Assembly: GCA_010093685.1 (NCBI GenBank)
Contig: MU006227.1
Span: 186,001 to 250,000 of the forward strand
From: Ophiobolus disseminans
Taxonomy: Eukaryota > Ascomycota > Dothideomycetes > Pleosporales > Phaeosphaeriaceae
DNA length: 64,000 nt
Reading direction: 5' to 3'
In this document: positions 11,132 to 21,478 of the stretch, piece by piece
How the letters are laid out: each line of letters starts with the position of its first letter
Numbering within the stretch: the stretch's first letter is position 1
Program-made: the position numbers and the translations under genes
The notes under the pieces: generated by a model
What the model was told of the DNA's origin: nothing
Database searches by the model: none
The model's input: only the letters and a program-made list of their open reading frames with translations

Positions 11132-12100
11132 TCAAACAAACATGGCCAACGCGCCGCCGGCAATCGCATACCCAAGCACAGCCTGCTTGTTCGCAACCGC
11201 AGCGCCCGTCTGTAGGCCCGGACGTCCTTGCGTCGGGCTAGGATTTGCCTGTGGCGGAGGCGTCTGTGCGGGATCGACAAACGTGTAGCTGGTAATTGTG
11301 CTGGGCTTGCCGTCTGCGCCCGTCGTGGTGATGAGCTTGATGCTGCTGATTTTGGCGCCGCCGGGTGTGTAGGTTGTGACAAACGTGCGGCCTCCGGGAT
11401 CCGTCTCGGTACGCACCTCACCTGGTGTGGGTGCGAATTGCGCGGCAGATGTCGTGGTGGTAGTACGACCCTGTGCGTCTGTGATTGTGCGGATAACGGC
11501 GGGGCGGTTCTCGGTGGTGACGATGGCGGAGCCTTGGGCATTTGTACGTGTAATGGTTACAGCAACAGAGGCGGTGACTTGGCTGAGTACAGATGTGGTC
11601 TGGACAATGGTCTGGCCCTGTGAGTTGATGGTGGTTTGCTGGACGTTTACGATGACAGCGCGCTCGGTGTTGGTGGTGGTCGACGCTGGAGGGTTGGCTG
11701 GGGCATTGCTGCTTTGCTGTGGCGGTGTGTTGCTCTGCGCTGGTGTCTCCACCGGGGTGTTGACTGGAGGAAGCGGTGTTGTGCCGTTGGTAGGGTTCTG
11801 GCGCTTCTTCAGGTCTCGGACGGCAGCGACGATGAGCTTGGTCGCAAGTGCCGGGTTCCTGTCGTGGACCTGCTCGACGCCGCGGTGATGCGACTCGAAG
11901 ACACCGCTCTTGAAGTCCTTCAATCCGCTCAGCGCTGCTTGAAGCGACTCCTCAGGCAACGCATTCAGCAAGTCCTGGAACGCTTCATGTGCGCTCGAGT
12001 AGATGGAGTTGGACTGGTCCGTCGGCGACGAGGGCTGCTCAGCAAATACTGAACCGAGGAGAGGCAGGGCCAGGAAGGCCAATGTGCTGAATGTGCGCAT
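11132..12100 (-). CDS. Secreted Ser/Thr-rich GPI-type cell-wall protein
   Basis: Intronless, 322 residues. The N-terminus is a clear signal peptide (MRTFSTLAFLALPLLGSVFA). A leader of about 80 residues ends in a Lys-Lys-Arg site (DLKKRQN), where a Kex2-type protease would cut. The rest is Thr/Ser/Pro/Gln-rich, with several degenerate repeats of the type TxTxTNAQGxxIVTT and TDAQGRTTTTT, expected to be O-glycosylated. The C-terminus is a hydrophobic tail (AVLGYAIAGGALAMFV) after a small-residue stretch, as in proteins attached by a GPI anchor. This points to a structural or adhesive wall protein. No enzymatic domain is seen. Confidence 0.8.
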   Translation of the reverse strand: MRTFSTLAFLALPLLGSVFAEQPSSPTDQSNSIYSSAHEAFQDLLNALPEESLQAALSGLKDFKSGVFESHHRGVEQVHDRNPALATKLIVAAVRDLKKRQNPTNGTTPLPPVNTPVETPAQSNTPPQQSSNAPANPPASTTTNTERAVIVNVQQTTINSQGQTIVQTTSVLSQVTASVAVTITRTNAQGSAIVTTENRPAVIRTITDAQGRTTTTTSAAQFAPTPGEVRTETDPGGRTFVTTYTPGGAKISSIKLITTTGADGKPSTITSYTFVDPAQTPPPQANPSPTQGRPGLQTGAAVANKQAVLGYAIAGGALAMFV

Positions 12101-13190
12101 CGTGATGGGCGTCTAACGGAACGTAAAGCGGCAATTGAAGCGACCGTGAAGTTTACAGCGAAAGTAAGAGCACTGGACAGAGTACTGTTAGCACATGGTC
12201 TCGGTCTCGTGAATAATCAAGGTCACAACGCTAATAATCCAGCAAGGCAAGGACATTTGTCTGAGTCGGGCAGCTGAGCCTTAAAGGATACCTTGTTGCC
12301 GCGGCTGGGCCGGCCATGGTTGAGCTTGGATGGGACGCTTACACAAATTCTGGTTCGGTTCCGGGTGGCTGGGCTGCAGCTGTCAAACGCCACTACTCAA
12401 TAGATCCTTAACCGCGAGTATCTCAGTCGGTAGCGAGAACGAATGTATTGCGAGCGGAGGTATAGGCTCAACAGCGAATGTGTGGTGTGATGGTAAGAGA
12501 GGATTTTCAGCGACATGCAGAGGCAACAAGGTGAGACCTTAAGGCAGTAGGCGTCAGGCTTATGCTACAAGCTCCATGCGCGAGGAAACACGAGCAGTAG
12601 ACCCGCACCATCTTTCGCCTCCAGCTCCAAAACATCCCAGCCCGCTTCGAGTGTAGTCACGCTTTGGAGCTGACGATCATCGTGTCCGACTCAGCACCAC
12701 CTCCATCCAGAGCTGTCTTTAGCTTCATCCCTGTATCAACAGCACTTCCCTATTCATCTTCTATACACTTCTTCAAGCAGTTCTTGTGCCGTACATAATT
12801 CTCCGACCAAGGACGACTACCGAACACGACCTTCCTCAAAGAAACATGAAACCCACTGCTGCGAGATAGTTGGCACGTAAAGCTCGGGATGCGTATAAGC
12901 GGCGCACCCTTGCAACGCGGAGTTTGACTCGCTTACGCGCCATCCCTGTTGCAGAACGTCATGTATGGTGCGTGAGCTGGCCGGCCGGATGCTGAAACAT
13001 GTTCAAGCGAGTATCGTTGCAGCCACGCAATAGCTTTAGTGCTCGAACGAGCCAATATCGTATCGCGCATTGTCGAATCGTCGTCACAATAGGCAGGCCG
13101 TGTGTTCTTTTTCTATTCCCAGAACACCGTGAGACCCCCATGTGTCGTCGTCCAGCAACTCCACTCCTCCCATTGCCCCAATCACCTTCC
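12101..13190. other. Gene-free stretch
   Basis: Only frames of up to about 70 codons without domain signals. Its left end should contain the promoter of the GPI-type gene at 11132-12100. No tRNA, repeat or mobile-element signal was recognised. Confidence 0.5.
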
Positions 13191-13529
13191 CTATGCAGTT
13201 ACAAAAATAGCAGCATTGCGCATCTTTCTTGCAAACGCCCTGCATTCTGCGTCAGAGCCAATAGCCTTGTTGCGGACCGCGGCCAGACCCATGCCTCTCG
13301 CCACACGCCAGCGAACAAATTCAATGGTTGACTTGCGGCAGACCGGCAGCGCTGTCTTTTGCTTCTGTGGGCCTGCCGAATCCGTCGGCGCTGGTGCTGC
13401 ATGTAGACTGTTGTTGAGGTTGTTCGCGTCAGGGAGACTCATGCTGGGGAGTGGATTCCAAGTGGGCTGTTGAACTGGTGCAAGCGTGATTGTGACGGTT
13501 GGCCGAGGTTCCTTTGTAATTGAAGTCAT
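13191..13529 (-). CDS. Hypothetical small protein
   Basis: A 112-residue frame from the ATG at 13529. The first half is Pro/Thr/Asn-rich, the second basic (FVRWRVARGMGL, CRAFARKMR). There is no signal peptide and no known family. It is isolated between two larger gene-free stretches. The open frame continues a few codons further upstream only through a GTG. It may be a lineage-specific gene or a chance frame. Confidence 0.25.
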   Translation of the reverse strand: MTSITKEPRPTVTITLAPVQQPTWNPLPSMSLPDANNLNNSLHAAPAPTDSAGPQKQKTALPVCRKSTIEFVRWRVARGMGLAAVRNKAIGSDAECRAFARKMRNAAIFVTA

Positions 13530-14045
13530 CGCTCCACCGCGAAATGTCCACTGTCGAGGAAGGTTTGACACAGTAACATCGCGTATTCGTGATATGTAGC
13601 GTGGATCTTACAATCCGGGTCTCATTCGAATAGAAGATGGCACTATGCCGACAAGTGCGGTGTTGATTGGATGATGACTGCATTACCGCTACGCTGACCT
13701 CGCATTACTCGGGATGCTGCACCAGGATGCAGAGTTCGGACCGGGTAGCAGGTGACAACGAAACATCACCAGACTTCGGTCCGTTCAGGTGTCCATCAGA
13801 AGTTAAAGAGATTACTATTACTACGGCTACCATCGTTTCCTATATCGCCATTGAGAAAAAAGAGCTCGCTCATTGCTCGTCGCTCATCGCTATATGCAAA
13901 AAGAACCAACCGCCTTCAAAGATATGCACATCGAGAACGAAAGGGGGCGCTTTCCAGCTGCCATACCAAACACCGCCCTATCAATCATTCATCTTTGATA
14001 AAACTCCGACGGTATATAATCCATAATCCATAATCCATAACAAGA
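13530..14045. other. Intergenic stretch with a short heptamer repeat
   Basis: No gene is supported. At about 14018-14041, just beyond the stop codon of the RhoGAP gene, three tandem copies of ATAATCC occur. Probably the 3' flank of that gene. Confidence 0.45.
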
Positions 14046-17000
14046 TCATGAGCCTGCGAAAGGTGCGCTTGCAGGAAGTGTAGCATCAGTGCCAGGTTCC
14101 CCACTTGTAGGTTGGCTGGACCGTATTGGTGTTGTTGGTCGAGGAGCTGGAGCTTGACTGTCTGATCCAATTGGTGCAACCTGCCCGCTGTGCGCCGTCG
14201 AGTTCGTTCCGGCAGGCTGAGTAGCAAAGTCATTCGCTGCAGATTGCGAGTGCGATGCTATAGGTTGCGAATTAGACGCTGTATGCTGCATCTGAGCGAT
14301 TGGGACTGCAACCGCAGAATGCACACTTTGTGGTGCGGCTGAGGGCTGCGCCTCTTGTCTCGAAACGGCTGATAAACCAACAGTATCTGGATCTGACGCT
14401 ACTGGGGGAGGCGCAGCTGGCGGATGAGAAGTCGATCCAGTAGGCGTGACCTCTTTAGAGTCTTCAGCAGTTGGTCGGGACATATCCATCGATCGGCCTC
14501 TACCATTGGCCACGTCCTGAGGAGGAGTCCTTAAGTTTTGTGGAGCGGGTAGATAGCTCGAGCTTCCGGGCGGGCTCTTTGCTCGCTCTCGCCTGTCTGA
14601 GCGATCTTTGTGATCTATTCTCATCTTTGAAAACCAGTCACCGAAACCACCTTTCTTTTCGGGCTTCTCATGATCCGGTGGACTACCGTACGCCGTTGAG
14701 AGGTCATTGTTCTGGATCGAGTCATATTGCAGGCTTCGACGAGAGCCGCCTCCCCACCCAGAACTACTGCCAAACGAGCTCATACTTTTATCACCGCCAG
14801 GTACGGAGCCATGCAGATCAGTCTGACTTGCAGTAGGTGTTGCTCGACTGTCACCCCGTTTATGGGATTTCCAAAAGCTTCGCTTCTCTTCTTTGGCCTC
14901 TTCTGTTGGTTCGGCTACCTCAGAGTACTCGGTGGCCGTCGAGTGTGACCTAAACGACGTCGAAGGCGACATGCTAGGCTTGAGAGTTGTGCCAGAGTTG
15001 CGCGAAGATCCTGCGTCGTTGCTATTATTGTAGTGCAAATTCTCTTTGGAACCGCTACCTTGGGAATAGCCCTGTGCGAAAGGAAGCTGAGGAGGATGTA
15101 AGGGCGAGTGTTGCCCTGCAGGAGCTTGTACCGCTCCTGCACCTACATCACCGCCGGTCAGGGAATGTGTAGAACTATGCGCGCTTGGATTGGTACTACT
15201 GGGAGCACGCTTCTTTTGAAGTTTGTTAGGCTTGCGGCCGTCTTTGCCATCACTAGACGGTGACGCAGCAACTTTCAAGATTTGAGTGAAGGTGCGTGGT
15301 CCTTGAGTAGGCTCGACTGCTAGGCCAGAATCGATGGGCGCCTCTACAAATTCTGACCTCTCTCGTGTTGGCGTAAGATGCGGACTTTGATGGCCTGCAA
15401 CAGGTACTTGAGGAACTAGTAACTCCGATGCTGCTTGAGGACTTCCACTTGGGGTTACGTCTTCGCTGGGCGGTATGATCCCTGGAGATGGGAGTGGGAA
15501 TGACCCAGGGATAGAGTTGATAGCGGGTGTGTCCACTGCTGGCCTCCCTTGCGGCATAGCTGCTAATGGAACAGCCGGCGGCATTTTAATCTTCTCGGGC
15601 GGCATTGTCTGTGCGCGCTTTGGCATTGTTTCCTCGGGTGCTTCCTCGGCAGGTTTTGCTGGTACCGGTACTGGTGCTGGTGCCGGTGCCAGGGATGGCT
15701 CAGTCACAACCTGTGGCACGACAACTGGAGACTTTGATACTGGCCCGAGATTGGCAATAATTGCTGCTGCCTCGGCGGCTATTGGGGAAGATAGTGGACT
15801 CTTGACTTCTTCGGTGCTAGGTGTCGAAGGGCCGGACTTTTCTCTGGGAAAGCGAGGACTATTGAGTGCAGGGGATCGCTTGGAAGGCAAAGTGTTACTC
15901 CGATGCACACCAGATGTAGTTGGGGTAGTAAAGGCTGGCGTTATCGGGCTCGGGACTCCGCGCCGAGAGTGTTTTGAAGAGGTCGACACATTCCTGCGCA
16001 CGCTGCTGTTGAATTTTTTCACACTCTCGGCGCCTGCACTCGACGAGTTCGATGTGGACCGACCGATGCCTGAGCCGTTGCGACCTGGTGTCGTTGGTGT
16101 CCGAGCCTGCGGGGTAGGTGGACCGCTTTCTACGTGCTTCACAGTTCCCTCATCCACTGCTGTGCCCTCCATACCAATCAGGAAATGGTCCTGGTTATCA
16201 ATGAGGAAGATGAGCACGTCTTGACTCAAACGATAGTCCGTTGGAGACATGTCGTGCTGAGGGTGGGACAAAATGCCTGGTTGGAAAATAGCTGCCAGGT
16301 TATGGGTCGTCATTTTGTTGACGTCGGACTTTGCAGCAAAGACAGCTAGCAAATCCAGGATATACAAGAGTAGCTGGCGGTTGAGTGATGGCAGGCCTTT
16401 GATGTGGTGCTGATATGTACGCACTGCAGCATCGGGGTCGAAACCTCCCGTCGACGGGTCCTGGCCTTCGATGTGACCGACGGCCTCAGCCTGGTGGCCA
16501 CGCAACGGTTGGCGGAACGGGTCATAGTTTCCTAGGGGAATGATGGGCTCAGGAAGATTATTGAAGTAGCGTCGTAATATGTTCGCAGCATCGTGTACTG
16601 TGTAGCCTGTCCAGTCCAGGCCTTTTCCATATCGCGGTGGGGTGTCGAACGCTGCCTTGAGTTCCTTTATTCTTTTCTCGGAGCCAGCTAAGCGAAAGAT
16701 ACCCTCTACATCGGTCGCTTCACGGTATCAGCATGGACAGCAAGTGGGGAGGGCATGACTGACCCTTCTCCTTCAGGTAGACGCCGCATTTGGCGACCAC
16801 AATGGGCACGTAGCCGTAAATGTAGCTCTCTCCATGCTCGTTGAACAGCGATATGGCAACATTCGCGTAGGGTATGCTCTGGATGAGGGGTACACCGAAT
16901 ATGCCTGGAAGTAAGGCCTCTGTGTGTAACGATACTTGTCAGTAGGTGCATGCGACAGATGTGGTGGGGGAGATTGGCGGCGCCCGTTGGCAAGGCCCTC

Positions 17001-17335
17001 AGCCTTATCAGGCACGCCTGAGGAGCTGAGAACGCTGCACAGCGGGCGGACAGGCGCTGTTACGCCAGAAGCCGAGGTGGTGTCGTACCTTTTTCTTCGT
17101 CCTTCTTCGTGGGCTTCTTGCTGAACTGTCTCCACCACGAGGTCAGGTCGCGCTTAGCAGAGGCTGGCTCTGGTGTGTGGACTGCAGTGGGCTGTGGCTC
17201 TCCGTTGCGCACGCGCGGCGTGTGCATGTAATTGTGCGTGCCCGGGTTCGGCATGGCAGGCGAGCTGGCGAGCGTCGCAGCTCCCCGAGGACTGGCTTTC
17301 ACCGGCTGTGGGTTGTGCGGGCTGCGGAGTCGCAA
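14046..17335 (-). CDS. Rho GTPase-activating protein, Sac7/Bag7 type
   Basis: Three exons (17335-17089, 16904-16764, 16717-14046) give 1019 residues; introns are 184 and 46 bp. Splicing rebuilds EEKGIFGVPLIQSIPYANVA and then LKEKATDVEGIFRLAGSEKR. This is the start of the RhoGAP domain, including the arginine-finger loop GIFRLAG. The domain goes on through YTVHDAANILRRYFNNLPEP and LNRQLLLYILDLL and ends near residue 320. The remaining 700 residues are Pro/Ser-rich and disordered, with a basic FGDWFSKMRID segment. Sac7-type GAPs switch off Rho1 and so restrain cell-wall integrity and actin signalling. The start is uncertain: a Met at 17335 keeps the frame, while MARLDLN at 17357 lies in another frame and would need an extra intron. 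Confidence 0.85.
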
Positions 17336-18122
17336 TGTTCAGGTCCAGTCGGGCCAAAAGTGGGTAGGCGGCAGGCGTACGGGGCCGGCGACGTCACAGC
17401 GAACGCGAGGGACTCTGAACTGGGGAGCACGCCGTAGTTGCGGAGGGCAGGACTGCACGGGCGACTGCGCAAAGGGTGGTGTGCTGAGGGCTGTTGGCGC
17501 GAGCGTCGGTGTTGGCGTAGGCCTGGCTGCGCACGACGGAGCTCGAGTAGCAGCAGCGGTTAGGGGGACTGGTGGACAGCAGCTAGCGGCCGTGGTGTGG
17601 CTGTCGGCCAATCGACGGGAATCCTGGGTAGAGCGCACCGCGTCGCCTGACGTGCAAACACAGACGGGGGCCCTGAAATCGAGTCGGTAGAATGGAGCGT
17701 CGATCACTGGCAGATGGGGACGTAGCAAGACGGTAAGGCTGTTGTTGTGTTGTATACTATCGCTGTTCTTGTTCAATAATAAAGAGGGCCTTGGCGGGAG
17801 ACGCTCCAGGTACAAGCGCGCGGCCGGGACGAGACGATGGTGACCTTGTGCGACGGGCGTCGGCTGGCATCCAGATTAGTCCTGTCGAGATAGGGAGTCT
17901 GCGCTGTCCAAGGCAGTGGACATGCCTTCCAACCTTCTCGACTCCTTCCTTGCGGGATGCCTTAGTGGAGGAAGGCGTGGGCGCGGGGTGGTCCGAGCTC
18001 GGATGTGGGAGAGCTCTGAGCTCATAGGTAAGAATTAGTTCCGGCTGCAGTGGACGACCACACCGCACCTCCAAGACCCGTGACAGCAAGTTCCAGTCTC
18101 AAAGAACCTCACATTCGCAACC
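17336..18122. promoter_or_regulatory. Divergent upstream region of the RhoGAP and TIM9 genes
   Basis: The two genes are transcribed away from each other, so both promoters lie here. Frames of up to about 150 codons cross it on both strands but carry no domain and overlap each other. The part next to 17336 may contain an unrecognised 5' exon of the RhoGAP gene. Confidence 0.5.
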
Positions 18123-18502
18123 ATGGACTCGTATGCCTTCATGATGCCAGCTTCTCCTCCCCAAGCTAATCGCATGCAGACTCACGGCCTCGGAACAGCG
18201 CGAGCTGCAGACCCGCATGGAGAAGAAGCAGATGAAGGAGTTTATGAACGTGAGTGACATGATTGAAGTACATGCATGACAACACAATCGCTGATTGACT
18301 GCACTAGATGTACTCGAACCTTGTCCAGAATTGCTTCGAGCACTGCGTCAACAGCTTTGAGAGCAAGTCCCTCACCTCGCGCGAAGAGAGCTGCGTCATG
18401 CGCTGCGTAGACAAGCACATGAAGGGATCGCAACGGTTAGGCGACCGCTTCCAGGAGCAGAACGCTGCCATGGCACAACAAGGCGGTCTGCCCGGCAGGT
18501 AA
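18123..18502 (+). CDS. TIM9: Mitochondrial import chaperone Tim9
   Basis: Three exons (18123-18130, 18180-18249, 18308-18502) encode 90 residues; the introns are 49 and 58 bp. The first exon has only eight coding bases. The spliced start reads MDSLTASEQRELQ, followed by KKQMKEFMNMYSNLV. The twin CX3C signature is present as CFEHC and CVMRC, with FESKSLTSREE between them and a C-terminal RFQEQNAAM, matching Tim9 rather than Tim10. With Tim10 it forms the hexamer that carries hydrophobic precursors across the mitochondrial intermembrane space; the cysteines form intramolecular disulfides through the Mia40 pathway. Full length for the family. Confidence 0.93.
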
Positions 18503-19551
18503 TGTCGTACGCGACAATCAATATCTGGGAAGACGCAGCCACCACGAGAACGACTGGTCGAGTCATACTCACATCAACCGCGTCACAAATGCAGCGCTTC
18601 TTCTTTGCTGTTACTGGAAAGGCGTGGAACAACATATCTGTACAATATTGGAACGAAACATGGGTACCTGGAGGTGGACAGCAATCTCTCTTCTGCTAGG
18701 CCATACCACATGGTATGGCAACTCTCAAATCCTCTGCCATTATTCCCCTCCCCTGCACATCTCACGAGCCTCTTGAAGCAAGGTCGCGTGACAGGGGAGG
18801 CGCTGGTGATACAGCCCGCATAGTCGGAACCGCTGTAGCACAAGTTCCCCTAATCATGACAGCTCCCAACACAACCCTTGGAATTGCCAATGCAAATGTA
18901 TCTTCTCAATCTTAGTGATATGATCTTTTGAACGACTACTTGCATGCGCGATCAACCTGCTTAACATTACAAATTCACGGGTCAATGCAGCGCAAGTAAA
19001 AGACACAAGCCCGGTCAATCTACCGGAAGTTGTCTAAATGGAATGTTATGACGACGACACGGCTGCAACTCAGCCACGAATTAGTTGCAATTTCGCTAGT
19101 CAGCTCTATGTTGTAGTAGGGCCTACTAGCACGGTGTTCCGTGTCGACCTTGGAAGTAGGCTGTGGCGCAGGCGATCGTGAATGCTCTCGACGCAGAACG
19201 CGTAAGTATTGTTACGTGAAATGGCTAGCAAATGAACACATCAGTGATCGATTGTGCTGCACAGCCCACAAAACGCCTTCACTGTGTACGATCTAGCATC
19301 ACGCCATTGTGGTTGTTCGTCAGAGGCATTGCACCGCCACAGCGCGCCAATCGATCTGTCTTGGTCAATACTTGGCCAACGTCACGCGCCTGCTTGTTTG
19401 TCCCTGATTTGATCCAGCCTCCCCGTCACAACCCTCTATATAACTGACCCCCGATACCCCAAGTCCTCCACCACAACCAAGCACCTCCAAGATCTACAAG
19501 CAACTTTAAACCTCCAAACTACCAACCTCAACAAACAACAACAACAACAAC
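18503..19551. other. Intergenic region upstream of the 41-residue gene
   Basis: No gene is supported. The right end is a typical leader of a strongly transcribed fungal gene: a TATATAA box at 19437-19443, then a C/A-rich stretch ending in CAA repeats directly before the ATG at 19552. Confidence 0.5.
19437..19443 (+). promoter_or_regulatory. TATA box of the 41-residue gene
   Basis: TATATAA, about 110 bases before the ATG at 19552, at the distance usual for fungal TATA promoters given a leader of some 70-80 bases. Confidence 0.5.
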
Positions 19552-19745
19552 ATGGGTCTTATGTGGCACAAGGGTTTCGGTGGAAGGCACGCCGGTACGT
19601 TCTAGCCCAGGGCCTAGCTGTCCTCGCTCTGCCGGTATCCGGGAAATACTAACAGATGACAGGCGGCGGCGTCGTTGCTGACAGGCATGGTGTTCGACGG
19701 GCTCCCTTCCGCTTTTCCTGCGGCCGCTTCAGCTGCTTCCGTTAA
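19552..19745 (+). CDS. Small basic Gly/Arg-rich protein
   Basis: Two exons (19552-19594, 19663-19745) encode 41 residues. The 68-bp intron has a GTACGT donor, a TACTAAC branch site and a GACAG acceptor. The product begins MGLMWHKGFGGRHAG and ends in an Arg/Phe/Cys-rich tail (FSCGRFSCFR). It has no signal peptide. The leader is C/A-rich and ends in (CAA)n, a feature of efficiently translated fungal mRNAs. It does not match a family that can be named. The near-perfect intron and the leader make it a credible short gene. Confidence 0.6.
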
Positions 19746-20296
19746 CCGGCGGCAAACCCTTCCCTGACGAGTTACGACAGTATGTTCAGCTTCGTGTGAT
19801 CGACACAACAAATGCTAATGATCATCCAGCATAACTTCATACCACATCATCACTACTTTGCAACGGCGTTAGTCGATTTCCTTGCACGGCGGACATATCA
19901 GAGCGGTGGGAGGCATGGCATGGCTCGTCTCAAGCAGCACGCGCGAGATGGACGAGCTGTCAGCCATGGCGACTTGTGCTCACGGATCTTTATACCCACG
20001 AGTTACCTAATACAATTCAAACCACAAACCTCGAACCTCAAATCTTTGCGTGCATTGAAACATCATATTCAGGGTCTCGTGGATTAACAGCGCATGATAT
20101 GGTGACCGTTCCTGTGACGTCACCCGACAACCACCCCCGATCCCCGCAACGGCTCCACTTCTGCATCTCCATCACGAGCCACATCTTCAGTTTTTTGCTG
20201 CGGGGCACTGACATGTTTGCGCGAAAATGGTAATCACACCTCCGCCAGAACCCAATGGGCGAATACCGACACGGTCGCAACCCTAGATACAGCAAA
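19746..20296. other. Intergenic region
   Basis: No gene is seen. It should hold the 3' end of the small gene and the promoter of the racemase-family gene at 20297. Confidence 0.5.
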
Positions 20297-21075
20297 ATGC
20301 GTTCTATACTCATTATCAACCCAAACTCGACGTCGCAAATGACGGAAGGCTTGAAGCCTCTGGTCGACGCACTTCAATTCAAAGATGTGTGTCAGCTGCA
20401 CTCACTATATCTCCACCCACTGACTCCAGCTAGACCGCGCATGAGTACTTCACTGCACCCTCAGGCCCGAAAAGCATCAACAACGAAGATGATGCGCGAG
20501 AGTCGGTAGACCATTGCCTACCTGCGCTTCGACAAGCCCTGGAACGCCACGATGGCTTCCTCGTCGCATGCTACTCGCAGCATCCCTTAGTCCCTCTGCT
20601 CAAGGAGGAATCAGTAGTCAAAGCTGCGCGCAAGCCCGTCACTGGCATCTTCGAAGCAAGCGTGAGCACGAGTCTCCAAGTCATACACCCCGACGAGAAA
20701 TTCGGCATCGTTAGCACCGGCAAAGTGTGGGAAGACATCCTCTCGGAAGCGACGGTAGCCTTCCTAGGCACAGGTTCAGAGGCCAGCAAGCGCTTTGCGG
20801 GCGTTGAGACAACAGGCCTGACTGCAACGGACCTGCACGATGCGCCGGCTGAGGAGGTGCGCAAGCGCATGAAAGATGCTGTGAAGAGGCTCTTGAAGAA
20901 GGGCAGCGTCGGCGCTATCTGTCTGGGCTGCGCGGGCATGGCTGGAATGGATCAGATGGTGCGAGAAGCGTGTATTGAGGAGCTGGGTGAGGTCGACGGA
21001 CAGAGAGTCAGGGTTGTAGACGGGGTCGTGGCTGGGGTGGCATGGCTGGAGGGAGCTATCAGAGCCGGCTACTAG
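20297..21075 (+). CDS. Asp/Glu/hydantoin racemase family protein (Dcg1-like)
   Basis: Two exons (20297-20386, 20434-21075) encode 243 residues; the intron is 47 bp with a GTGTGT donor. The first exon gives MRSILIINPNSTSQMTEG, the family's N-terminal strand with the NPNSS/T motif. After the splice comes YFTAPSGPKSINNEDD. The two active-site cysteines are present: one in LVACYSQHP, the other in ICLGCAGMAG. The glycine-rich FEASV and GIVSTGKVWE segments also fit. Family members racemise hydantoins or related amino-acid derivatives, and the yeast relative DCG1 is co-regulated with allantoin use. The substrate here is unknown. Length is normal for the family. Confidence 0.85.
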
Positions 21076-21478
21076 GGTTGTGGAAAGTATTGCACCGCGT
21101 GTCTTATTAGCAACAAGTGAAAGCCGCAGAGCTTGGACTGGCTGCCTCGTTGTATGCTTCAAATACGAGATGCAGCTCCTGAACAATCCTTTGTCCTAAA
21201 CATATAGCACCATAGTCGCATCACAGGTTGAAAGTAGATTGCATCGTTGGTGTTGGGACAAAGCCAGGTGATCAACATATTTCTTATGACGTACATTCGG
21301 AATACTTTCCACCCGGGCTCCACGGTGTTTTTGCTGCACACTCGAACCAACAAACATCACATAATCTATCACGCATTTCATCATCTACATTACACCTCGA
21401 TTTTACGTCTACACAAAGTGTTTACGATAGCAACCTTAGAACCTATCAACCTGTTCGCCGCATGATCCTTGCCAAACC
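21076..21478. other. Intergenic region
   Basis: Holds the 3' flank of the racemase gene and the promoter of the F-box gene at 21479. No other signal was found. Confidence 0.5.

Noticed and set aside
11376..12052. Plus-strand frames of 138-170 codons opposite the GPI-type gene
   Set aside because: Val/Thr/Cys-biased mirrors of the Thr-rich repeats; no start context or domain.
15475..16224. 249-codon plus-strand frame opposite the RhoGAP gene
   Set aside because: Antisense to the Pro/Ser-rich tail of the RhoGAP gene, Gly/Ala/Thr-biased, with no domain; a compositional shadow.
17339..17815. 158-codon minus-strand frame directly upstream of the RhoGAP start, in the same phase
   Set aside because: A TGA separates it from the RhoGAP frame, and it is Ser/Pro/Arg low-complexity. 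It may be leader; no splice linking it was convincing.
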